DNA of 23,938 nt, taken from the NCBI GenBank assembly GCA_019649035.1, contig BMAT01009467.1, forward strand, positions 1-23,938, given 5' to 3'. A program made the position numbers and the translations under genes. Source of the stretch: Elysia marginata. Taxonomy: Eukaryota; Mollusca; Gastropoda; Plakobranchidae. The notes under the pieces were generated by a model that searched no databases, had not been told where the DNA came from, and worked only from the letters and a program-made list of their open reading frames with translations. Below, piece after piece: positions 12,076 to 18,015 of the stretch (position 1 is its first letter; every line of letters begins with the position of its first letter).

Positions 12076-15000
12076 GCATCATCATCAATCCCCTTTACCT
12101 TTGGCAGGGGATAGGCCTTTGAGAAGAGAATGCGAACCACAACTCTGGTTCTGGGAAAGCTTTCCAAGCTGACCACCCCATTGTCATTTCCCTCCCCACA
12201 TATCTCTTCTATGTCTCCCTAGGCCTACCCCAGCCTCTTTTCCCCTATGGATCCCGCTTTACTAGTAGCTGTCTGGTGGTGTTGATGTGTGGCTTCCTGA
12301 GCGTGAGTCCAATCCAGAGCCATTTTTCATTCCTAATGTTTCCTACACAGTCTCACTTCTTCATTCCTCCCTTTGTCTTGCCATTTTACACAGAGCATAC
12401 CCAGTCTGCATCTGTTCAGAAAGCTTTGCACTTTCTTTATTACACCAAATGTGGCCTTCTAAGTTTCACATCCATATAATAAAACTGATTTGATGTTTGA
12501 GTTATGAAATCTGATCTTGATTTTAAGGGGAATATTTTTATACTTTCCAAATCGTTTGTAATTGTGTGTATGTTGATATTGCTTTTCCAGTGTGCTTTGT
12601 TTTCTACATCTGTTCCAGCCTTCAGGCCAATCATGCTTCCTAATATCTAAATGAAACTTTCCTTTAGTGCATCTGGTACTAGACTTGGGTAAAGCATGTT
12701 TTACTGGGCTTGCAAAACCCAAGTATATCACTCCCCTTACCAAATTTTACTACAGGTAGGCCATATTTTTCCTTTTTACAGGTACTTTTTGACGTAGCAC
12801 GGCAGTGGTTTGAATTATCGGAGGAAGCCAGTCAAAATTCACCTGACTCTGTTGATGGCAGTGACAGCAGTAGCCACACCCTCCGTGCTAGGCGAGAGTC
12901 CGGCAGTCCAGCCTCACATGCCTCAACAGATCCTGGTTCATCCAGGTAAATTTTCCTCTATAGAAAGTATAAATCATCAGATTATCATCCTTCATGTGTA
13001 GATTAAAAAAAAATGATTATTGTAACGAAAGACAGTCAATCAAAAAGCATTTAGACTTTACAGCTTCAGTGTGTGTTTTAGTTAAAAATCTCCATCCTTA
13101 CCTTGTTAAATTGTTATAGGGAATGTGGTTGTTAGATAGGGCAATTCAGGGCCCACAACTTGCATCAAGAACACAGTAGAAGTGCATTGTAAGAGTCTAT
13201 GGTATTGACACATTTTTCACAACACCCACTGATTATTTTATGTTTTGAAGATGGAAAAAAAAAACATTTTCAAAGGACACACCCGGAGAGGGATGCTATC
13301 ATCCTCATAGGAAAAAAACTCTTAGTTACAATTGAACCTGTCCAAGACGACCATTGAAGATCAATGACAATTGTGGTTGTGATGAACAGGTGGTCGTGTT
13401 GGACAGTATTGTGAACCTTTAAAAATGTATTCCTTTCCCTTTCTGTTTTAATGTAGTAAAAAACCATTCCCTTCTAAATTCCCATTTGATTAATTTAAGC
13501 GATTTCAGCATTTGATTAAATTATATCTTTGCAACATAGCGACATTTCTGCCCCTTTTCATGACTGAAAATTCCTAATCCAAGCTGTAGTTATCAAGATC
13601 AATCGCATCTGTAACGCGGCCTGTCTGCTGTTTCAAAGAAGACTATCATATGTCCACCAGGGACAATTTTTCAGGCCAACCAAATAACCATCAACAATTT
13701 ACTTAGTTCATACAACAAATTTAGAACTATGTTAACACAAGAATGGGTTGTTTACATCACATGTAAGCAAATGAAATTGTCGATTAAGGGGGTTTGGGGA
13801 TAGAGAGGCAAGTCTGAGTTCTGAACTGGGCGGCTCATTGGTTCTTGTCTGGTCAAGAGTGGTCGCCTTGGAGAGGTTTTTCGAAAGATATTTTTGGAGC
13901 AATGTCAATCGAAAAAGCCGCCCTCGGTTGCATTTGTAAGGTGGTAGTCATGCAGAGTGTAAAAATATAGAAAAAATGCAAGGCAGTCATAGAAAAGTGG
14001 TTGTCCATAAAGGTGGTCTCACTAGACAGGTGGTCTGCAAGGAAGGTTTGACTCTATTTCCAAACTTAAAGATAAATCAAGGCACACACAATTTTCATTT
14101 CCTTTTTGATTTCTGCTACCAATTTTTATTTGGCCCATCTCATTTAAGCAAATAATCAGAATGGACAGCCTCTAACTCATTTTAATTTTTGAATGCAGTA
14201 GTGACAGAGCCAGCCCTAACAGTGGAAATCCAGCATCCTTACACCACCACCACTACAGTCAACTTGGCATGGTAGCATCTCCTCATAACAGTGTTGATGG
14301 AGGAGGGCAGTCCCCACCACATAGCCAAGCCCAGATGGTTGGGGTGCCTGTGACCTCTTCACCTCAACTCATCCAGTCAGCCTCAGCATCACCTCATCAC
14401 CACCTGCCCCCTCAGGCTGTGGTTTTGCTTCCAGGTGGTCCCCCACAGGTAGCTGGTCCCCATCACCATTTCATGCAACCTTTCAACTATGCGCCACCGG
14501 GCCCCCCATTCTCTACCCCTCATCACCACCACCATCAGTTTGGTGCAGGTCAAAGCCCTCAGCACCATCAAGCTGCAGCTGCTGCCCTTCACTTGAACCA
14601 CTGCCTGCACACCACAGCCTATGTGGCCTCCTATACCTACCCTGGCCAGCCCGCAAATGCAACTGGGTTCCCGTCACTCCCACCAGGCATGTTCCACCAT
14701 GCCACAGGGATATCTGCTGCTGGTGGTGGTGGCAACGGCAGCCCGCAGCTGCGTTCTTTGCCCCCAACTGTGCATGTGTTTACAAATCAACAGCAGCAGC
14801 ACCATCACCACCACCCGACTGCAGCAGCCATGCATTCTCTGCATCACCCTGTAGAAGTTGTCACCAGCAGTCCACCATCCGGTCAACAGCAGCAACTCCA
14901 GCCTCAGCAGCAAGGAGGCAACCTCTCGGCCTCTCAACAACAGATACAGCAGGGCAGCAACACCAGCAGCCGCAACTTGCAGGCAGCAGTGCTCCTACCA

Positions 15001-16429
15001 CCACAAATGCAGGCTGTGCCTAGCACACACAACCAGATGCAGCTCAACTATCTCATGGCTACTTTCCGTGTTGGCATGCTTGCTATGGAAACACTGTCTC
15101 GAAGAGTTCATGATGACCGACCAATGACAAAATACAGCCGTAACCCACCTTATGGAGAGGATGTCAAATGGCTTCTAAGTGTGGCTATCAAACTAGGTAT
15201 GCTTTCCCCTTACCTTTATCATTTTCTTAGAATTTGTGGTTTTTAGAAATAATTTTTAGCTCAAATTTTAGTTTGTCAACCACTTAACAATTGGGTGTAG
15301 ATCTTATACATTTTTAATGACTTCTGTTTTGTTATCAATGACCATACAATAACATTTGCACCAAGAACTCTATTGCTGCTCTATTGTTAGATAGAGGTAA
15401 GAAAAAAGTCATGCTTTAAAATTGAATGAGTGAAAAACTTATGTCTTGCGAATCAGTGGAGAATTCTAACACAGCATTCAGAGCCATTGAATCGTTAAAT
15501 TTGCAGGACAGATAGAACTTATTAACAAAGCTTAATTAATGTGTTAAGCAGTGATCTGGCTAAAATTTCAATGCAAGAAATAAAAAACAGGACAATTTTT
15601 ATTGGTTTGCATGCAAATAATTATACATATGCACCACCAATCTTGTTTTTGTTTTTTTACATAGCTAAACATTTTTTCATAATCCAAAGCTTGCAGTCAA
15701 AAGCAATAATCAGCTGCACCTGCTGATCTTGATTCTCTATTTTCTGCAGGCACAACATTCCTTCAGCAGTTCTGTGCTAGTGCGGTCAATGCTGTTGTAA
15801 GTCCATTCGTCTTGTATGATTTAGCCATGGAAGCAGCACGGTTCTTGGCTAGGAACAACCCAACTCATGTTCCCACCCAGCTGAGGTCCAACATTCTGAA
15901 CTCACTCTTTCAGAAGTGTCTACAGATGTAAGTTTTTATTGCGTTTTGTGCCAATGTTTTTTCATAAAATTACGCAATAGAGCAAGGTTAAGAAGTCCTG
16001 CCATAACAGAAATATTGGTCATGGACGGCATCACAATGGTAAACTTTAACTGCTGTTTATGTTAGGTGGAAAAGGAGGTGTGAGAAACATAACATGTCAT
16101 TTTATTCTGTATATTATGTGTGCGCTAGGCTGTATGAAATTAATAAGGCATGTTTTTTTTGTTTTACTTTCCTTCCTGATAACCTTCTACGTATCTATGT
16201 TATTTATTTCAGGTTTATGCAGTGTGCCCACCAACGTATTCACCACATCAATAATTCTGACTACGATGAGTTTGTCAGTATTGTTTGCAATGCTCGCAAT
16301 GCATTTTACCTCGCTCCAGGTGGTATTGTCCAGTTCAACGAATTACTGCAAAGTCTACGAAGGTCCAAATCATGTCGCAAGGAGCTGTGGCAACGCATCG
16401 TCAACGGTCTAGCCAGTGGGAGTGTATGA
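452..16429 (+). CDS. ZSWIM8: ZSWIM8 ortholog (5'-partial, 16 visible exons)
   Basis: This gene encodes the ortholog of ZSWIM8/Dorado/EBAX-1, the substrate receptor of a cullin-RING E3 ubiquitin ligase. In flies and mammals that ligase triggers target-directed microRNA degradation by ubiquitinating Argonaute; the worm protein also has a role in protein quality control. I joined 16 exons with GT-AG borders and matching phases, giving 1604 codons and a stop. Blocks recognisable from the family, in order, are MVTLWRLGALNP (about 41-52), FPGFKPAVEAC (about 96-106), EALHAHGH, the RPPAS motif, ASFIFDVLC, LGFEAAV, AEADHPLLCE, DKLLDKE, MASIDSSAPETTS, VPNQPSEAA, GPHRNLHLCAF, SPNWLSRTYSSHVSW, GHLTPPEAASLADRA, ALSCLPHAHALNP and the C-terminal QFNELLQSLRRSK. 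Human ZSWIM8 is roughly 1840 residues, so several hundred N-terminal residues, including the SWIM zinc finger, are upstream. An ATG at 425 precedes the splice acceptor in frame but is probably intronic. Confidence 0.95.
1751..2488 (+). other. intron 1
   Basis: AT-rich intron with GTAAGT donor and TTCCAG acceptor. I see no gene, repeat or conserved element in it. Confidence 0.85.
2489..2630 (+). CDS. ZSWIM8: ZSWIM8 visible exon 2
   Basis: 142 nt, phase 0 to 1. It encodes VLFSRAEALHAHGH, a helical-repeat block that matches the family motif VLFACAEALHAHGY almost residue for residue, followed by LDNPPDLLSE. The donor is AAAT|GTATGT. A minus-strand reading across this exon is a shadow. Confidence 0.95.
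2794..3045. mobile_element. MITE-like element with 31-bp terminal inverted repeats
   Basis: The left end (2794-2824, starting GTGAC and containing CAACACGGG) is the reverse complement of the right end (3015-3045) with one mismatch in 31 bases. The element is 252 bp and has no coding capacity. It is flanked on both sides by ATTT (2790-2793 and 3046-3049), a possible 4-bp target duplication. This structure fits a non-autonomous DNA transposon lying in intron 2. The superfamily is not identified. Confidence 0.7.
3309..3484 (+). CDS. ZSWIM8: ZSWIM8 visible exon 3
   Basis: 176 nt, phase 1 to 0. After a split serine codon and a lysine run it encodes LSKATFLCSVLCE, HHLAFKIGMFGIEL and ARPPASNKALE, which match the vertebrate blocks LSKAAFLLTVLSE, HNLAFRVGMFALEL and QRPPASTKALE. 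The acceptor is CTATACAG and the donor is GAG|GTAGGG. Confidence 0.96.
3485..4008 (+). other. intron 3
   Basis: AT-rich intron with A-rich runs near 3790-3810 and 3895-3930. It carries a decayed copy of exon 5 at 3606-3661, listed separately. Nothing else is recognised. Confidence 0.8.
3606..3661 (+). pseudogene. decayed copy of ZSWIM8 exon 5
   Basis: About 56 nt directly after a TTTCAG acceptor aligns over its full length with exon 5 (4475-4534), with a 4-nt deletion and roughly 70% identity by eye. Shared runs include TTTCAGCCAA, TGATGTA and GGTTTTGAAG. It has an in-frame TAG soon after the acceptor and no good donor, so it cannot replace exon 5. The alignment could partly reflect chance in AT-rich sequence, but the order of matches and the shared splice site argue for an old exon duplication. 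Confidence 0.55.
4009..4195 (+). CDS. ZSWIM8: ZSWIM8 visible exon 4
   Basis: 187 nt, phase 0 to 1. It encodes VKLAHQESELLQLLKRI, then AEHLRDG and PLSLASFIFDVLC, matching the family's VKLAYQESEVAALLKKI, AEELREG and PLMLASFIFDVLC. The acceptor is TCTAATAG and the donor is CCCA|GTAAGC. Confidence 0.96.
4475..4534 (+). CDS. ZSWIM8: ZSWIM8 visible exon 5 (short)
   Basis: A 60-nt exon, phase 1 to 1, encoding MMYTTEEKLGFEAAVVALG. Human ZSWIM8 has DEELGFEAAVAALG here. The acceptor is TTTTTCAG and the donor is CTTG|GTGAGA. Because it is symmetric, skipping would keep the reading frame. A degraded copy lies upstream in intron 3. Confidence 0.93.
4535..5393 (+). other. intron 5
   Basis: AT-rich intron containing a short (TTA)n run (about 5301-5320). 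Open frames on both strands at 4748-5068 lack any conserved content and are taken as chance. No other element is seen. Confidence 0.8.
5301..5321. repeat. (TTA)n microsatellite
   Basis: About six tandem TTA units within intron 5. Confidence 0.85.
5394..5518 (+). CDS. ZSWIM8: ZSWIM8 visible exon 6
   Basis: 125 nt, phase 1 to 0. It encodes MKANIAEADHPLLCESTRR and GEIATAMLVHYKDDQVKL, matching MKTTVSEAEHPLLCEGTRR and LALALMITYKDDQAKL of vertebrate ZSWIM8. The donor is CTG|GTCAGT, with an uncommon C at +3. The exact length match to the family across the junction (KDDQVKLSL|IMDKLLDKE) supports it. Confidence 0.93.
6053..6200. repeat. tandem duplication, about 76-bp unit (intron 6)
   Basis: Two adjacent copies starting at 6053 and 6129 (both beginning TCATGATTATAATTTG) are almost identical. 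The second differs mainly by a 2-nt insertion. Near-identity indicates a recent duplication. Each copy contains a pyrimidine tract ending in CTCCAG, an acceptor-like string. The rest of intron 6 (5519-6358) shows nothing recognisable. Confidence 0.9.
6359..6614 (+). CDS. ZSWIM8: ZSWIM8 visible exon 7
   Basis: 256 nt, phase 0 to 1. It begins with the conserved IMDKLLDKE helix (family ILDKLLDRE), then passes into a Gly/Ser-rich linker with runs such as GGGSSGGGSGNSSS, as in the family's variable region. The acceptor is TTTCAG and the donor is GCAG|GTATTG. Confidence 0.92.
6615..7363 (+). other. intron 7
   Basis: AT-rich intron ending in T-rich sequence before GTGCAG. No gene, repeat or conserved element is recognised. 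Confidence 0.8.
7364..7505 (+). CDS. ZSWIM8: ZSWIM8 visible exon 8 (linker)
   Basis: 142 nt, phase 1 to 2. It encodes a Ser/Thr/Asn-rich linker (for example TDNTLTPMGASANSLANGG) that is not conserved at sequence level. It is included because phases match on both sides, splice sites are good (GTGCAG| and AAG|GTAAAG) and composition is coding-like. Confidence 0.85.
8147..8396. repeat. diverged tandem duplication, about 139-bp spacing (intron 8)
   Basis: Two copies, about 8147-8265 and 8286-8396, share the order ATGAAGAATT, CTTGTGTAC, GCGA, GCCTT, GAAAAGAA, CAAATTTACAGAGAT and AAAACTCAATGATGA. Scattered substitutions suggest an older event than the intron 6 duplication. The small open frame through the first copy is not supported as a gene. 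The remainder of intron 8 (7506-8568) is AT-rich with nothing recognised. Confidence 0.8.
8569..8669 (+). CDS. ZSWIM8: ZSWIM8 visible exon 9
   Basis: 101 nt, phase 2 to 1. It encodes an acidic segment (MEEEDDSKALEAKIR) followed by a basic MKKKPSQ run that leads into the highly conserved MASIDSSAPETTS of the next exon. Human ZSWIM8 has a similar lysine-rich PKKKHTG there. The acceptor is CCCACAG and the donor is CAAG|GTAAAC. No separate ORF reaches 60 residues, so it was placed by phase and splice sites. Confidence 0.88.
8670..9116 (+). other. intron 9
   Basis: AT-rich intron with a poly-pyrimidine stretch before the AATAAG acceptor. Nothing else is recognised. Confidence 0.8.
9117..9306 (+). 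CDS. ZSWIM8: ZSWIM8 visible exon 10
   Basis: 190 nt, phase 1 to 2. It starts with the near-invariant MASIDSSAPETTS and SPTLVRR, then a Ser/Gly/Asp-rich linker with SDSLGSSSSGD, as in vertebrates. The tail (GARAAPRDNER) is duplicated downstream at 9708-9752. The donor is AGAG|GTAATG. Confidence 0.95.
9708..9752 (+). CDS. ZSWIM8: candidate alternative cassette exon (duplicated tail of exon 10)
   Basis: A 45-nt segment between a good acceptor (TTTCTTTGCTCCAGCAG|) and a donor (AAAG|GTAGCA). Entry and exit are both phase 2, so it can be inserted between exons 10 and 11 without shifting frame, adding SGGNEGARAAPRDNE. Its last 32 nt (9721-9752) match the last 32 nt of exon 10 (9275-9306) except at four sites. 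All four are synonymous third positions (AGG/AGA, CCT/CCA, AAC/AAT, GAG/GAA). This pattern suggests selection on the peptide after duplication. Whether it is used as an extra or an alternative exon cannot be told from DNA. Confidence 0.6.
10377..10420. other. assembly gap (44 N)
   Basis: A run of 44 N within intron 10. The true length of missing sequence is unknown. It lies just upstream of the candidate exon at 10437. Confidence 0.99.
10437..10520 (+). CDS. ZSWIM8: possible second cassette exon (84 nt)
   Basis: Directly after the gap, TTTTATCACAG| and ATCAG|GTAACT bound 84 nt with phase 2 at both ends. It is open throughout and would fit in frame between exon 10 and exon 11. The peptide (SPPSPCMARILLPQGMIDSR and onward) is not recognised in the family. 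An open frame of this length is not rare by chance, so the support is the phase and splice-site fit only. Confidence 0.3.
10875..11158 (+). CDS. ZSWIM8: ZSWIM8 visible exon 11
   Basis: 284 nt, phase 2 to 1. This is one of the most conserved parts of the protein: RYKGRQ, HVPTVPNQPSEAAYHF, FELAKTVLQKAGGSSSTSLF, GPHRNLHLCAFQIGLYALGL and SPNWLSRTYSSHVSWI are nearly identical to vertebrate ZSWIM8. It belongs to the C-terminal helical core. The acceptor is CTGACAG and the donor is GCAG|GTAAAG. Confidence 0.97.
11293..11418 (+). repeat. dispersed repeat, copy A (inverted partner in intron 13)
   Basis: About 125 bp that aligns, at about 80% identity by eye, with the reverse complement of 13631-13748. 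Shared strings include CCTGAAAAATTGTCCCTGGT and AGTCTTCTTT. Similarity stops at both edges, so this looks like a mobile or dispersed repeat unit of unknown family. The remainder of intron 11 is unremarkable. Confidence 0.8.
11640..11935 (+). CDS. ZSWIM8: ZSWIM8 visible exon 12
   Basis: 296 nt, phase 1 to 0. It encodes GQATEIGSAALR, GHLTPPEAASLADRA, AAELALSCLPHAHALNP, LEKACLAVE and GGGVFPE, all matching the vertebrate C-terminal helical core. The acceptor is ATTCCAG and the donor is GAG|GTGAGC. It lies between the inverted repeats of introns 11 and 13. Confidence 0.97.
12031..12087. repeat. (ATC)n microsatellite, probable LINE tail
   Basis: About 18 ATC/CAT units with one interruption (CAG). 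It directly abuts the LINE fragment's 3' end in minus orientation, so it is probably the element's simple-repeat tail. Confidence 0.9.
12031..12690 (-). mobile_element. 3' fragment of a LINE (non-LTR retrotransposon), decayed
   Basis: Read on the minus strand, this intron 12 segment shows the end of a LINE polyprotein in broken frames. YLGS-type residues (ILGSMIG, about 12633-12646) and AGTDVENKA come first. HNSNIKSVLLYGCET (about 12465-12505) is a classic reverse-transcriptase C-terminal motif. WIGLTLRKPH, GRPRET and AWKAF follow, and the last frame stops near 12095. Next comes a trinucleotide tail (12031-12087), as expected for a LINE 3' end. Several stops and frameshifts show it is inactive, and the 5' part is missing. 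The clade is not determined. Confidence 0.8.
12782..12945 (+). CDS. ZSWIM8: ZSWIM8 visible exon 13
   Basis: 164 nt, phase 0 to 2. It begins VLFDVARQWFEL, matching VLFEVAHQWFWL of vertebrates, then becomes a Ser-rich linker. The acceptor is TTTTACAG and the donor is TCCAG|GTAAAT. It is the second exon enclosed by the intron 11/13 inverted repeats. Confidence 0.95.
13325..14058. repeat. repeat-derived region with GGTGGTC...GACAGG motifs
   Basis: This part of intron 13 has several variants of a short motif (GGTGGTC followed by TTGGACAGG-like sequence). They occur reversed near 13336-13353 and forward near 13390-13406, 13857-13877 and 14010-14050, where the last passes into AAGGTTTGACTCTA. The reversed left copy and forward right copies resemble degraded ends of a dispersed element. 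A better-defined repeat copy (13631-13748) sits inside it. No coding content is seen. Confidence 0.45.
13631..13748 (-). repeat. dispersed repeat, copy B (inverted partner of 11293-11418)
   Basis: The reverse complement aligns with copy A in intron 11 along its length, with a short gap and scattered substitutions. The two copies bracket exons 12 and 13 in opposite orientation and could pair in the pre-mRNA. Confidence 0.8.
14199..15196 (+). CDS. ZSWIM8: ZSWIM8 visible exon 14 (His/Gln-rich linker)
   Basis: 998 nt, phase 2 to 1. Most of it is a low-complexity His/Gln/Pro/Ala/Ser-rich region with many HHH and QQQ runs. It occupies the place of the Pro/His-rich variable linker of vertebrate ZSWIM8 and is probably disordered. 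Conservation returns at the end (about residue 1420 onward) with TFRVGMLAMETLSRR, SRNPPYGEDVKWLL and VAIKLG, matching AYRVGMLALEMLGRR and SRSPPYTDDVKWLL. The acceptor is AATGCAG and the donor is CTAG|GTATGC. Long open frames in other frames here are by-products of CAN-rich codons. Confidence 0.95.
15197..15749 (+). other. intron 14
   Basis: AT-rich intron with TTTCTGCAG acceptor. Nothing else is recognised. Confidence 0.85.
15750..15927 (+). CDS. ZSWIM8: ZSWIM8 visible exon 15
   Basis: 178 nt, phase 1 to 2. It encodes QQFCASAVNAVVSPFVLYDLAME, matching HQFCVGAAKGVLSPFVLQEIVME, and the following helix NILNSLFQKCLQM. The donor is AGAT|GTAAGT. It has no ATG-initiated ORF of its own and was placed by homology and phase. 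Confidence 0.95.
16213..16429 (+). CDS. ZSWIM8: ZSWIM8 visible exon 16 (C-terminus and stop)
   Basis: 217 nt, entered in phase 2, ending in TGA at 16427-16429. It encodes MQCAHQRIHHINNSDYDEFV, ARNAFYLAPGGIVQFNELLQ and SLRRSK...KELWQR, which correspond to MQYIHHRLIHLTPADYDDFV, ARSAFCLTPMGMMQFNDILQ and NLKRSK..KELWQR. The C-terminus falls where the family ends, so the 3' end of the gene is complete. Confidence 0.97.
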
Positions 16430-16506
16430 TGACTGGATAAGAAGAAACACCTGAAGGTCCCAGACTCCTGGACCAAACTGGTCTTGTTTCTTTTCAAGCT
16501 TGTATA

Positions 16507-16512
16507 AATAAA
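16507..16512 (+). promoter_or_regulatory. candidate poly(A) signal AATAAA
   Basis: First canonical hexamer after the stop, 78 nt downstream, which would give a very short 3' UTR. Further hexamers occur at 17790, 18822, 18882, 19926 and 20481. Confidence 0.35.
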
Positions 16513-17789
16513 AATTTCCCTCTCTAATTTATTTACTCCAAGAAAGACTTTTGGCCAATGTGCCCTTACCTCATTATTTATGCTCACATAACTGCTGTGA
16601 AGGAGATCCACATATTTACAAATACCATGTGTTCTCAAAGAGTATGGGTCTTTTTCACAGCAGCCTTTTTCTAGCTTGAAATAACTAATTGAGTAAACCA
16701 CTTGAATTGGAAAAAAAATGTTGTGTCCATTTTGTGAATGGTATATGTTAATTAATTAATCCATGTATTTTAAATATTGTCCAGCTATTTATTCACAGTA
16801 CTAATGTGTAGAAAATAACTTTTCCAGTTCCAGGTTTTTTTCAATGCTCATTTTTATCTTATTATATTTAGTATAATTTACATTATATTTTAATTTATTG
16901 AATACAAAAAAGAGAAAGAGTAGGCAGAGTCAAATGCCTTGGCTTCAATTACATTCAATTGTAAAATAGCCCCTGTCCTAAAAAAAGTAACCAAAACAAA
17001 AAACTACCCCAAAACAAAACAAAAAAAAAAGAAAGAAAAAGACGATAGTTAGATGCCTAAAATTTAAATGACATGGCTACCAGAGTTTCGTTTTAGTGTT
17101 GATCAGGGTGCATTTTGGCCTTTTAAATCTGAGAAGTCCACACGCACAAGGTCAAGCTCATTGCTGCCTGAACAAATGTTGAAGTGGAAAAGGAATATGT
17201 ATGTTAAGAACATTTTTTTTGTCAGTGATTGAAGAGAAACTGTTAAGGGAGTAACAAAAGCAGAAATGTTATGGTTACTAAATGAGAAAAAAAAAATTCA
17301 TGCCATTGTAGTTGATTCCGTTTATATGACCTTTCTTCCTTTCATATTGTTTTAGCAAAATGTAACTCAGTATTTATTGATTGATGTATGTTGTACCCTG
17401 GAGTTTTTTTGTTTTTTTTTAGCATCAATGGTTATAGTGGTGAATATTCATTGGTATTTATAAAGGGAACTGTTCTTGATTTTCATGCACATGTGTAATT
17501 CTTCTATCTATATATAATTTGTGTATAAAATCCTAGTTTGATATATAAATGTGCATAACAGGTCTCAATTTCCTGTTTCAATCATCAGGGACCTAGAAAT
17601 AATTTTCTCATTTTATTACACATGAAAGCCTTATATTTTGCGTGTGAAAGAACTTTTAAAAAATAGATTTTTTTTAATACAGGCTTTTTTTTATTGATCA
17701 TCATGCCATTTTTTAAAATGAGATTTTGAGGACTATATAAACGACAGGAGTTGCTCTGTTAAATGAGAGCATCAAAACAAATTTTCTTT

Positions 17790-17795
17790 AATAAA
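17790..17795 (+). promoter_or_regulatory. candidate poly(A) signal AATAAA
   Basis: Canonical hexamer that would give a 3' UTR of about 1.4 kb. In AT-rich DNA such hexamers are common by chance. Confidence 0.3.
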
Positions 17796-17823
17796 TAGCT
17801 TACTTGATACAAAGCTGTATAAA

Positions 17824-18015
17824 ATGAAAATTGCGTTTAAATTTATAAAGCTGTACTTTTTGCTTGATATTCAGAGCAAAAACATTGTTCCTACTGAAGA
17901 CCAGAATGTTATGTATGGTGGTGGTACCAAAGCTATGACCGGTTTCAGATATGAGGCTTTAAAGGAACTCAGTTTTTCATCTGATTTTATTCCCTCATAC
18001 ACAGCTAAAAACTAA
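17824..18015 (+). other. coding-like island, unknown
   Basis: A 63-codon open frame in otherwise AT-rich sequence. Its second half (about 17878-18005) is more GC-balanced and uses varied codons. It follows TTGATATTCAG, an acceptor-like string. The peptide contains MYGGGTKAMTGFRYEALKEL and is not recognised. It may be a small ORF, a terminal exon, a conserved UTR element or chance. Confidence 0.2.

Larger units (their letters stand above)
16430..17823 (+). other. 3' UTR / downstream AT-rich sequence
   Basis: No coding content. It is AT-rich with A- and T-runs, and AATAAA hexamers at 16507 and 17790 offer early and later poly(A) options. The mRNA end cannot be fixed from sequence. Confidence 0.6.

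Noticed and set aside
12031..12087. CRISPR-like array or regulatory repeat
   Set aside because: It is a 3-bp simple repeat without spacers, in an animal genome, attached to a LINE end.
14389..14940. Long open frames on the minus strand and other plus frames over exon 14
   Set aside because: They are shadows of the His/Gln-rich coding frame, produced by CAN-repeat codons that rarely make stops in other frames.
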